DNA from: JAYEIA01 sp964472505
Lineage (GTDB): Bacteria; Bacteroidota; Bacteroidia; Bacteroidales; JAADGE01
DNA length: 64,000 nucleotides
Assembly (NCBI GenBank): GCA_964472505.1
Contig: CAYYQW010000006.1
Span: 17,952 to 81,951 of the forward strand
Direction: 5' to 3'
Shown: in pieces, positions 34,558 through 42,554 of the stretch
How positions within the stretch are numbered: position 1 is the stretch's first letter
Layout: every line of letters begins with the position of its first letter
Position numbers and translations under genes: made by a program
The notes under the pieces: generated by a model
What the model was told of the DNA's origin: nothing
The model's input: only the letters and a program-made list of their open reading frames with translations
Databases searched by the model: none

Positions 34558-37176
34558 CTAATCCAAATAGGATTTAGCTTTATCCAAAGCGGCTTGAATG
34601 CCTTTGGGATCGCTGCCGCCGGCAGAAGCAAAATGCGCTTGGCCGCCGCCGCCGCCTTTAATTTCTTTTACGGCTTCTCGAATAATTTGTCCGGCATTCA
34701 GGCCTTCTTTCTCCGTTAAATCTTTTGAAACGGCAATCATCAGATTTACTTTTCCGTTCAGTTCGGCTGCCAAAGCCATAAAATGGGTCGGCAATTCACC
34801 TTTTAGCATAAATATCAAATCTTTAAGCTGTCCGGCATCTTGTACGTCCACTTTCTTAAATAAAGCGGGAATGCCTTTAATTTCGATTACGGCATTTTTC
34901 AAGTCATTCTTAATTTGCTTGGCTTGTTCTTTTTCAAAATGCTCCACTTGTTTTTTGAGCGTTTTATTTTCATCCAAAGCTTTCTCAACTTTATCTTTCA
35001 AATGTTCGGGATTTTTGAACAAAGCACGCACCGCATTAAGTTCTTTCTGTTCGGAACGTAAAAACTTTTCGGCTTCATCAGCCGTAAGAGCCTCTATTCT
35101 GCGAATACCGGCAGCTATGGAAGTTTCTTCGGTAATTTTAAAGATGCCGATTTTGCCGGTGGCTTCGGTATGTGTTCCACCGCAAAGCTCAACGGAATTT
35201 CCGAATTTCACAACACGTACTTCATCGCCGTATTTTTCTCCGAAAAAAGCCAAAGCACCCATACCTTTGGCATCGGCCATACTTGTTCTGCGCTTTTCTT
35301 CCAAAGAATAATTTTGTCGTATATCGTGATTTACACGGGCTTCAATCTGTTGCAGTTCTTCTTTGCTGAGTTTTTTAAAATGTGAGAAGTCAAAACGCAG
35401 ACGCTTGTGGTCCACCAAAGAACCTTTTTGTTCCACATGTTCGCCCAAAATATCGCGCAAAGCATCGTGCATTAAGTGAGTAGCGGTATGGTTACATTTA
35501 GTGAGTTCTCGTTTTTTTCTGTCAACTTCGGCTTTAAAAAGGGCATTCAAATTTTCGGGCAATTGCTCCGTAATATGAATGATGATGTTATGCTCTTTTT
35601 GAGTGTCGATAATACGAATTTTTTCGTCATCGTTTTTAATCCATCCGGTATCGCCCACTTGTCCGCCGCTTTCGGCATAAAAAGGTGTATGGCTAAAAAC
35701 CAAATGGAAAAAAGTTTTCTTTTTGCTTTCTACTTTTCGGTAGCGAGTTATTTTAACTTCAGCCTCCAAATGGTCGTAACCGATAAAATCGCCTTCCGAT
35801 TCGCTTTCAGTTATGATCCAATCATCAACATCTTTGACGGCTTCGGATTTGGAGCGTTCTTTTTGTATTTTCATTCCGGCATCAAAACCGGCTTTATCTA
35901 TTTGCATGCTTTGCTCTCTGAGGATAAGCTCCGTCAAATCATAAGGAAAACCGTAACTGTCGTATAAAACAAAAACATCGTTTCCGTCAATGACGGTTTT
36001 ATTTTGCTTTTTGGCTTTTTTAATCAAATCTTCCAGCATGCCTATGCCCACGTCCAAAGTTTTCAAAAAAGCTTTTTCTTCTTCCCAAATCACTTGTTCA
36101 ATAATATCTTTATGTTTGGGCAATTCCGGATAAGCTTCGCCCATGCTTCGTACCAAAGCGGGTACCAATTTATGTATGAAAGCTTCTTTCATATTCAGAA
36201 AAGTATAACCGTAACGCACGGCACGCCTCAAGATACGGCGAATCACATAGCCGGCTCCGGTGTTGGAAGGCATTTGACCGTCGGTAATGGAAAAAGCCAC
36301 GGCACGCAGATGATCGGCCACTACACGAATGGCTATATCTGTTTCTCTGTCTTGCCCGTAAGTCGTTCCGGTAATTTTTGTAATATCGCCGATTATTTCC
36401 TGAAAAAGATCAATATCATAATTGGATTTTTTAGCTTGTACCACTTGACAGAGGCGTTCAAAGCCCATTCCGGTATCCACGTTTTTTTGCGGAAGCATTT
36501 CCAACCGGCCGCCTTTTTTGCGATTATACTGAATAAAGACCAAATTCCAAATTTCAATCACTTGCGGATGATCCATATTAATTAATTCACTTCCGGCTGT
36601 TTTTTCAATTTCGGCATCATCGCGCAGGTCGATATGAATTTCGGAACAAGGGCCGCAGGGGCCGGTGTCGCCCATTTCCCAAAAATTATCTTTTTTGTTT
36701 CCGTATAAAATTCTGTCTTCGGGCAAATACTTTTTCCAAAAATCTTTAGCTTCTTCATCCGAATCGGTGCCGTCGGCTTCGTCTCCCTCAAAAACGGTAG
36801 CATAGAGTTTACTTTGGTCAATCTTTAAAACATCGGTAAGAAATTCCCAAGCCCAGGCAATGGCTTCTTCTTTAAAATAATCGCCAAAAGACCAGTTTCC
36901 AAGCATTTCAAACATGGTATGATGATAGGTATCGAGCCCTACTTCTTCCAAGTCGTTATGTTTGCCGGAAACACGCAGGCATTTTTGCGAATCGGCCACG
37001 CGGGCATCTTTGATTGGGGTATTGCCCAAAAATAATTCTTTAAACTGTGCCATGCCGGCGTTGTTAAACATTAAAGTCGGGTCGTCCTTAACGACCATGG
37101 GTGCCGAAGGAACGATGGTATGTTGTTTGGATTCAAAAAATTCAAGAAATGATTTTCTTACTTCGTTTGAGTTCAT
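34558..37176 (-). CDS. alaS: Alanyl-tRNA synthetase
   Basis: 872 residues, normal length. Class II core with HNDLEEVG...YHHTMFEMLGNWSFGDYF, the editing-domain zinc/His sites CNHTATHLMHDAL and ELCGGTHTEATG, and the C-Ala end GGGGGQAHFASAGG. The N-terminus MNSNEVRKSFLEFFESKQH fits the family start. It charges tRNA-Ala and hydrolyses mischarged Ser/Gly. It is a single gene; its direct neighbour upstream is a MITE-like element. Confidence 0.97.
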   Translation of the reverse strand: MNSNEVRKSFLEFFESKQHTIVPSAPMVVKDDPTLMFNNAGMAQFKELFLGNTPIKDARVADSQKCLRVSGKHNDLEEVGLDTYHHTMFEMLGNWSFGDYFKEEAIAWAWEFLTDVLKIDQSKLYATVFEGDEADGTDSDEEAKDFWKKYLPEDRILYGNKKDNFWEMGDTGPCGPCSEIHIDLRDDAEIEKTAGSELINMDHPQVIEIWNLVFIQYNRKKGGRLEMLPQKNVDTGMGFERLCQVVQAKKSNYDIDLFQEIIGDITKITGTTYGQDRETDIAIRVVADHLRAVAFSITDGQMPSNTGAGYVIRRILRRAVRYGYTFLNMKEAFIHKLVPALVRSMGEAYPELPKHKDIIEQVIWEEEKAFLKTLDVGIGMLEDLIKKAKKQNKTVIDGNDVFVLYDSYGFPYDLTELILREQSMQIDKAGFDAGMKIQKERSKSEAVKDVDDWIITESESEGDFIGYDHLEAEVKITRYRKVESKKKTFFHLVFSHTPFYAESGGQVGDTGWIKNDDEKIRIIDTQKEHNIIIHITEQLPENLNALFKAEVDRKKRELTKCNHTATHLMHDALRDILGEHVEQKGSLVDHKRLRFDFSHFKKLSKEELQQIEARVNHDIRQNYSLEEKRRTSMADAKGMGALAFFGEKYGDEVRVVKFGNSVELCGGTHTEATGKIGIFKITEETSIAAGIRRIEALTADEAEKFLRSEQKELNAVRALFKNPEHLKDKVEKALDENKTLKKQVEHFEKEQAKQIKNDLKNAVIEIKGIPALFKKVDVQDAGQLKDLIFMLKGELPTHFMALAAELNGKVNLMIAVSKDLTEKEGLNAGQIIREAVKEIKGGGGGQAHFASAGGSDPKGIQAALDKAKSYLD

Positions 37177-37282
37177 AATTTAGCGTTTGTTTAATTTATA
37201 ATGTCGCACAAATGATTCAATCAAGATGCGGCAAACTACAATCGGCAAAAATGCCTTTTTTTCCGTAAAAAAACAATTGTAA

Positions 37283-37536
37283 TTTTGTATTTGAATTAGG
37301 CACTTTACTAATACAGGTAACTTGTTGATATGCAGATGTTACAAAAGCTGCAATAATTAGAAATATCAAAATGCAAGCTACTAAATCTGATTTTACTTAC
37401 ATTTTTGCATCAATCAATCCCCCTGTCCCTTCCGAAATAATCGGAACAGGCTCTTTTCTAAGGGGGAACCACGTATTTAACGACATGCTGTAACTTTAAT
37501 TTTGATATTACTCATGTGCCTAATTCAATTTTGTAT
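37283..37536. mobile_element. MITE-like element with 13-bp inverted ends and 8-bp target duplication
   Basis: TTGAATTAGGCAC (37291-37303) is the exact reverse complement of GTGCCTAATTCAA (37516-37528). Both ends are flanked directly by TTTTGTAT (37283-37290 and 37529-37536). The 238-bp body encodes no protein and holds a nested palindrome (CCCCCTGTCCC...TTCCGA/TCGGAA...AGGGGG, about 37419-37466). These are the marks of a non-autonomous transposon. The parent transposase is not in the window. Confidence 0.8.
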
Positions 37537-37562
37537 AAAAAAGATGAAAGTTAAGACTATGA

Positions 37563-37590
37563 AAAAAGGCTGCCAAACGACAGCCTTTTT
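37563..37590 (-). terminator. Intrinsic terminator of the PUR-domain gene
   Basis: AAAAAGGCTG (37563-37572), 8-base loop, CAGCCTTTTT (37581-37590), a perfect 10-bp stem 25 bases beyond the stop codon of the minus-strand gene, ending in a U-run on that strand. Confidence 0.85.
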
Positions 37591-37614
37591 GTATGGTTCA
37601 AATGATTAAAACGA

Positions 37615-38010
37615 CTAACTGTCGAGCTCTTCAAGGTCTTCAAAGCTGTCTAAAGAATAATCCTTGAGCTTGGCCTCTGTTTCTTCCAGTTTTACGGCAT
37701 CATCGGTGTCCGCATCAAGTTCAGGATCGCTTTCACTTTGTTCTTGTCCGTTCTGCACAAATTCGATGATATCATCCAAAGCATCGGCAAACTCCTCAAA
37801 ATCTTCCCGATACAGAAAAATCTTGTGCTTTTCTACTTTGTAAGAGCCGTCGGCATTATAACGCCGTTTGCGCTCGGTAAGCGTAACGTATCGTTCACCG
37901 TTTTTGGTTTCCTTTACATCAAAATAGTAGGTTCTTTTTCCTGCTCTTACAGACTTAGTAAAAATGTTCTCTCTGAATTTCTTCTTACTTTCTTTTTTAG
38001 CTTCTTCCAT
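37615..38010 (-). CDS. PUR-domain DNA/RNA-binding protein (DUF3276)
   Basis: 131 residues. The PUR-alpha-like domain (about 12-95) reads IFTKSVRAGKRTYYFDVKET, then GERYVTLTERKR and EKHKIFLYREDFEEF, which is very characteristic of the Bacteroidota DUF3276 family. The C-terminal 35 residues are acidic. The domain binds single-stranded nucleic acid in studied relatives; the role in bacteria is not settled. It has its own TAAATTTG box and a perfect terminator, so it is a one-gene unit. Confidence 0.88.
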   Translation of the reverse strand: MEEAKKESKKKFRENIFTKSVRAGKRTYYFDVKETKNGERYVTLTERKRRYNADGSYKVEKHKIFLYREDFEEFADALDDIIEFVQNGQEQSESDPELDADTDDAVKLEETEAKLKDYSLDSFEDLEELDS

Positions 38011-38049
38011 CTGTTCGTTTTATAATTTATTAAAAAATCTTGCACAAGG

Positions 38050-38057
38050 CAAATTTA
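38050..38057 (-). promoter_or_regulatory. -7 box TAAATTTG of the PUR-domain gene
   Basis: Minus-strand TAAATTTG (CAAATTTA on plus), 39 bases before the start codon. An exact match to TAnnTTTG. Confidence 0.5.
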
Positions 38058-38128
38058 GATATTTTTTCAAAAAATTAAAAAGCCGATTACAAAATACACG
38101 AAATATTTTTAAGCTCTGATTATCATCC

Positions 38129-39229
38129 CTATAAATATTCCGACAGTAATTTCTTAGCTGCAAAATAAGGGCTTAACTCACCCTGTTCTACTTTTGTTTC
38201 AAAGCTTTTTATGCTTTTTTGTACCGACTTATTTCCGTAAAATTTATTTAAAACAGCTTCACCTAAGGTTTCGTGCATACGGTCTTTAGCCTGCCTTCTT
38301 CTGTTGGCTTCAAAATATCCGTTAGCTTTTGTAAGTTTTAGATAATCATCCAATACCTCGGCTATTTCCGGTATTCCTTTTCCGGTAAGTGCGGATGCGG
38401 TAAGCACTTGGGGCGTCCAACCGGATTCGGCGGCGGGAAATAAATGCAAAGCATTTTTATATTCCTGTTTTGCACGTTCGGCTTGTCGAATATTGTCGCC
38501 GTCAGCTTTATTAATAACCAAAGCATCGGCCATTTCCATAATCCCGCGTTTGATTCCCTGCAATTCATCGCCGGCACCGGCCAACATAAGCAGCAGGAAG
38601 AAATCGGTCATGGAATGTACGGCAATCTCCGATTGTCCTACGCCTACGGTTTCAATGAAAATATAATCAAAACCGGCCGCTTCGCAAAGCAAAGCCGACT
38701 CGGCTGTTTTGCGCGACACACCGCCCAAAGAACCGGCTGAAGGCGAAGGACGAATGAATGCATGCTCCGATGCGCTAAGCTGCTCCATGCGGGTTTTATC
38801 GCCCAAAATACTGCCTCCGGAGCGTTTTCCGGAAGGGTCTATGGCCAAAACCGCTACTTTTCTCCCTTGCCGGATTAAATGCATGCCGAAAGTTTCTATA
38901 AAACTGCTTTTTCCCACACCGGGAACACCCGTAAATCCAATTCGCAAAGCATTTCCCGATTTCGGAACACATAAATTTATTACTTTATCGGCTTTTTCGC
39001 GATGTTCTTCCAAGGAGCTTTCCATTAGTGTTATACCGGTGCTTAAAGCCGTCATGCTGCCCGAAATAATTTCTTCGGCCAAGCTTTCAGGACTTTTCAT
39101 TTGTCGGCGTTTTTGCATGAATCGTTTGGCAGCGTTTTTATTTACCGTTTCGGGCTGATCCACTCCTTTTTGTACGTGTAAAGCGGATTTATTTTTATCT
39201 GATTTTTCTTTTGACATGGTATTCGGCAT
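38129..39229 (-). CDS. meaB: Methylmalonyl-CoA mutase-associated GTPase MeaB
   Basis: 366 residues. G3E-type GTPase with Walker A GVPGVGKSSFIE, the segment VLAIDPSGKRSGGSILGDKTRM (19 of these residues are diagnostic for MeaB/ArgK), FIETVGVGQSE and NKADGDN. MeaB loads and protects adenosylcobalamin in methylmalonyl-CoA mutase. The mutase genes are not in the window. Together with the carboxylase operon at 14.7-18.3 kb this suggests B12-dependent propionate metabolism. The first 40 residues are a polar, Lys-rich extension. Confidence 0.93.
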   Translation of the reverse strand: MPNTMSKEKSDKNKSALHVQKGVDQPETVNKNAAKRFMQKRRQMKSPESLAEEIISGSMTALSTGITLMESSLEEHREKADKVINLCVPKSGNALRIGFTGVPGVGKSSFIETFGMHLIRQGRKVAVLAIDPSGKRSGGSILGDKTRMEQLSASEHAFIRPSPSAGSLGGVSRKTAESALLCEAAGFDYIFIETVGVGQSEIAVHSMTDFFLLLMLAGAGDELQGIKRGIMEMADALVINKADGDNIRQAERAKQEYKNALHLFPAAESGWTPQVLTASALTGKGIPEIAEVLDDYLKLTKANGYFEANRRRQAKDRMHETLGEAVLNKFYGNKSVQKSIKSFETKVEQGELSPYFAAKKLLSEYL

Positions 39230-39464
39230 TAAAATAATTTGTTTAGTTGACAGGAATTAAAGTCAAAAATACGACAGTTAAGTCGGTAATAAAAATGATT
39301 TTTATCTTTTATGCCTAAAGCTTTAAAATCAAAGAAATCCCACATTTTAATTTAAAACAAACACTTACAGCATTTTACCCGAGAATAAAACACATATTTG
39401 AAAAGTAAAGAATTTGAGCTGCAAAAAAGATTTCAACAAACATTTAACAATATGTAAAGAAAAC

Positions 39465-39495
39465 TTGTTTTTTAATTATAAATACTCTATTTTTG
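39465..39495 (+). promoter_or_regulatory. Promoter of the tandem ATPase operon
   Basis: TTG (39465-39467), exactly 20 bases, TATTTTTG (39488-39495), 29 bases before the first ATG. A full match to the Bacteroidota consensus. Confidence 0.65.
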
Positions 39496-39524
39496 AATGC
39501 ATTAAACCCTTAAAATCGATATAA

Positions 39525-40544
39525 ATGAACCCTTTTGTGTATAACAGCCCGGTGAGAGGCAAAGACTTTTTTAATCGGGAAAAACCGGTAGAAAAGATTC
39601 TGAAAGAAACGGTTACGGGCAAAACGCAAGGTAATGTTTGGATAACGGGCGAACGCCAAATCGGGAAAACATCGCTTCTGCGCCACATACAAAGTTTTAA
39701 TGAAAATAATAAACAAACGGTTGTACCCTACGGGAGTAAGCGTAAATTGGATGTTGCATTCATATTTGTAAATGTTCAGGGTTGCAATAATGAGCAGGAG
39801 TTTTTTAATTCACTTTGGCAGGGCATGAAGGATTTTTTCGATTTCAAAGTCAAAAAAACCGGCAGTGCTTATCAAAATTTCATCAACGGGCTGAATGAAG
39901 CTTACAACAAAAGAAAGCATTACATTGTCTTTCTGGTGGATGAATTTGACGCCTTTATTGAAACGCTGGCTTCGCAAAAAAATCCGGATGCTTCCAAATT
40001 TTTGGCAAAACTTAGCTCCCTGCTTCAGGAAGTAGATGAAATTAAACACGACTCAAAAATATTCAGTTGTGTCTTTACGGCCAATCACGATATTACAGAA
40101 ATGCTCAACGAAAACTATATAGACATACGCGGTTCGGGACTAATTGTGGAAGCCATTACGCTGAAATGGTTTACAAAAACACAAACTAAACAATTGGCAA
40201 AAAAATACTTAAAAGGCGACGAGCTGCAGTTTACAAATGCCGAATTGGATTTATGTTTTGATTCCACACAAGGTTATCCCTATTTTACACAAAAAATGTT
40301 ATCTTTGATGTATGACACAAGGCAAAGCATTGACAATGACCGTATTTTCGTAAAAGTAGTAAAAGCTGAATTCGGGCAAATGTTTAAAGATACAATTGAA
40401 GATTGGGGTGGTGATAACATCCCCACAAGAACCCTGAAGAAACTGAAGGAAATGACTAAAAAAATGGACATTCAAAAACAAGTGTCCGCAGCCATTTTTA
40501 AATCCCTTGAGTTATATATAAGAGCCAAAATGGTACACGCATAA
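39525..40544 (+). CDS. P-loop ATPase of the AAA/STAND-like archaeal-ATPase type, first of tandem pair
   Basis: 339 residues. It starts MNPFVYNSPVRGKDFFNRE, followed by Walker A GERQIGKTS (42-50), Walker B VFLVDEFD (135-142) and a sensor-like FTANHDI. The fold is that of AAA_16/Orc1-like ATPases used as switches. The C-terminal 60 residues are helical but do not form a clear winged helix, unlike the next gene. The last codon overlaps the next start by one base (TAATG), so the two proteins are probably made in equal amounts and may form a hetero-oligomer. Function unknown. Confidence 0.75.
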   Translation: MNPFVYNSPVRGKDFFNREKPVEKILKETVTGKTQGNVWITGERQIGKTSLLRHIQSFNENNKQTVVPYGSKRKLDVAFIFVNVQGCNNEQEFFNSLWQGMKDFFDFKVKKTGSAYQNFINGLNEAYNKRKHYIVFLVDEFDAFIETLASQKNPDASKFLAKLSSLLQEVDEIKHDSKIFSCVFTANHDITEMLNENYIDIRGSGLIVEAITLKWFTKTQTKQLAKKYLKGDELQFTNAELDLCFDSTQGYPYFTQKMLSLMYDTRQSIDNDRIFVKVVKAEFGQMFKDTIEDWGGDNIPTRTLKKLKEMTKKMDIQKQVSAAIFKSLELYIRAKMVHA

Positions 40545-41671
40545 TGAATGAAACAACTTACGTGCAAAATCCTTTTATAACCGGACAGCCTGCCCGCGGT
40601 TCCGACTTTGTGGGACGGGTGCGTCTGTTGAATCGCATTAAGCGCTTTATTGATGAACCGGATACTCAAAATTTTGCCGTCATCGGAAAGCGCCGAAGCG
40701 GAAAGACCTCCTTACTGAAGAAAGTACAAGACAGCTACCGTTCCGACGAACTGCTCATCTTGTATTTTAACATGCAAAAATTTGTAGATTCTTCCTTAGA
40801 AACCCTTTTGTCGGATATAAAAAGGCGCTTATTGAAATATTCAGACTTACCCGAGGCTATTGCGGAAAAGAAGAATTTTGAAGAATTTCTCTCAACGGCT
40901 TTCAAATACCCCGTCAGGCGAATACTCTTATTATTTGATGAATTTGATGTGGTATGCCCCGTAAATTCGGAAGAAGCCCCGAGCACTGTCATTGCCGAAT
41001 TTGCCAATTACTGGCTGAGCCTGACTGAATATACCAAAGAAAAAAACATCCCGCTGAAAAGTATTTTTGCATCTTCACGGAATTTTCTTCGAACGGAAAG
41101 CCTTTGCTGCTACAGACTTTTGAAAACCTGCAAAAAAGGTACGCTTTCTCACCTGCAAAAATCATCGGTTTATCGAATATTAGGCATGGGCGATATGCAA
41201 TTCAGAAACGATAATGTACTGGACGAATTCTATAAACTTACTGCCGGCAATCCTTATTTTACGCAAGTATTGGCACACACGCTTTACGAAAGTGAAGAAG
41301 TGCAAACGGGTGAAAAAATCGGGCTTCGGCTCTTATGGCGTTCCATGCGAAAAGCTTTGAGTTCTTTCGGCTATGGCGCAGCCGTAATTTGGGGCGAACT
41401 TACTCCCGACGAGCAAAGCATTCTTTACCTGATTACCCGCATACTGAGGAAAAATAAGCGAGCCAACAAAGAAACCATTTCCGAAGAATTGCAAAAGAGT
41501 CAACTTAGCTTAGCGGAAAATAAAATTAAAAGCACACTCAATAAGCTTGAAAAAGAAAAATTTCTAAAATCCGATAAAAGCGACAATTATTGGTTCTTAT
41601 CCGAATTTTTTAGAGAATGGGTTAAGCGTTCGGTTAAAAAATCGGATTTGGTGAAACAATATAAAGCCTAA
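40544..41671 (+). CDS. P-loop ATPase, second of tandem pair, with C-terminal winged helix
   Basis: 375 residues, paralogous to the preceding protein: it shares the entry motif NPF...PARGSDFVGR, Walker A GKRRSGKTS (48-56) and Walker B ILLLFDEFD (127-135). At the end is a helical region and a winged-helix-like segment (ETISEELQKSQLSLAENKIK, then a Leu-rich recognition helix and WFLSEFFREWV), as in Orc1/STAND-type switches. The pair stands alone with its own promoter. Such ATPases often serve conflict or regulatory systems, but no effector domain is visible here. Function unknown. Confidence 0.75.
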   Translation: MNETTYVQNPFITGQPARGSDFVGRVRLLNRIKRFIDEPDTQNFAVIGKRRSGKTSLLKKVQDSYRSDELLILYFNMQKFVDSSLETLLSDIKRRLLKYSDLPEAIAEKKNFEEFLSTAFKYPVRRILLLFDEFDVVCPVNSEEAPSTVIAEFANYWLSLTEYTKEKNIPLKSIFASSRNFLRTESLCCYRLLKTCKKGTLSHLQKSSVYRILGMGDMQFRNDNVLDEFYKLTAGNPYFTQVLAHTLYESEEVQTGEKIGLRLLWRSMRKALSSFGYGAAVIWGELTPDEQSILYLITRILRKNKRANKETISEELQKSQLSLAENKIKSTLNKLEKEKFLKSDKSDNYWFLSEFFREWVKRSVKKSDLVKQYKA

Positions 41672-41835
41672 AAACACTTAAGAGAAACAGCGTTAAGTGG
41701 TATTTAAAAACTATAATATTGAAAGGGAAAAGCTCCGAAATGATTAAAAAGCGGAAAGACATAACATCATAATCACCGATTCAGACTCTTGATTTCTATA
41801 TATTCTTCGAGTTTTGCAGCGCTTCACGGCAATTA

Positions 41836-41867
41836 TTGAAATCTTTTCATATTTATTATTAAATTTG
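41836..41867 (+). promoter_or_regulatory. Promoter of the DUF6973-like/ankyrin/exonuclease operon
   Basis: TTG (41836-41838), 21-base spacer, TAAATTTG (41860-41867), 23 bases before the ATG at 41891. Confidence 0.6.
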
Positions 41868-41890
41868 CCGAAACAAATACTTTTTTTGAT

Positions 41891-42547
41891 ATGCTAAAAA
41901 GTATTTTTAGTAAACCGACTGTACTTATACTATTTTTGTTTTCGGTAAACACGAATGCAATGGCTCAAAAAAGCACTTTAAAACGATTCATGCAACTGCA
42001 CTATCCGGAGAAAATCTGGGTAATCTGTCATCCTTTTTCGGCAAAAAAAGCTTTGCAAACAGGCTTGCATGCCCGAGATGTCGGTTTACAAAAAATACAA
42101 GACCCAAATTTAGACGGCGACTACAACGGCGGTCAAGTTGATGCTTTCAGGCACGGCTATTGGATGGCTTTGCTTACAGAGGAAATAGGAGCATTCAGCG
42201 CTCGCTGGCTCGGAAAAGCACATGAAAAAGGCAACTATTTGGATTTTAAACATAAAATCTTGGAAGAAGGCTCCCTGCCCGACTATACAGCTTGCGAAAT
42301 GGATTTAAAAAATAACGAACAAGGAATAAAAATCGCTAAAGAAAACCCGGGAATTTCAAAAAAAGAAACCGAAGCTCTGGTTAAAGAAAAAATTTTAGAA
42401 GGTGAATTCTTTATTATCAAAAAAAATACGGAAGGTGAATTTCTAAACAGCTCCGGCGAAAAAATACCCAAAGAACGCTATCTTGGATTGTGGCATAATC
42501 CAAAAACCCTTGTCCCTTCGAATTATAAACGCCCCGAGGCAAAATAA
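41891..42547 (+). CDS. Exported DUF6973-like protein
   Basis: 218 residues. Signal peptide about 1-25 (LILFLFSVNTNAMAQ). The central GGQVDAFRHGYWMALLTEEIG contains the DAFRHxYW motif of the DUF6973 group, whose conserved Asp and His suggest a metal-dependent hydrolase-like site. The partner charged residues (KAHEKGN...DFKHKIL) follow. The molecular function is not known. It lies first in a run with the ankyrin protein (7-base gap) and an RNase D-like exonuclease. Confidence 0.6.
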   Translation: MLKSIFSKPTVLILFLFSVNTNAMAQKSTLKRFMQLHYPEKIWVICHPFSAKKALQTGLHARDVGLQKIQDPNLDGDYNGGQVDAFRHGYWMALLTEEIGAFSARWLGKAHEKGNYLDFKHKILEEGSLPDYTACEMDLKNNEQGIKIAKENPGISKKETEALVKEKILEGEFFIIKKNTEGEFLNSSGEKIPKERYLGLWHNPKTLVPSNYKRPEAK

Positions 42548-42554
42548 TTATACT

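Larger units (their letters stand above)
37177..37614. other. Intergenic region holding a MITE-like element and a terminator
   Basis: About 440 bases upstream of alaS and downstream of the PUR gene. It contains the element at 37283-37536 and the terminator at 37563-37590. Nothing coding seen. Confidence 0.7.
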
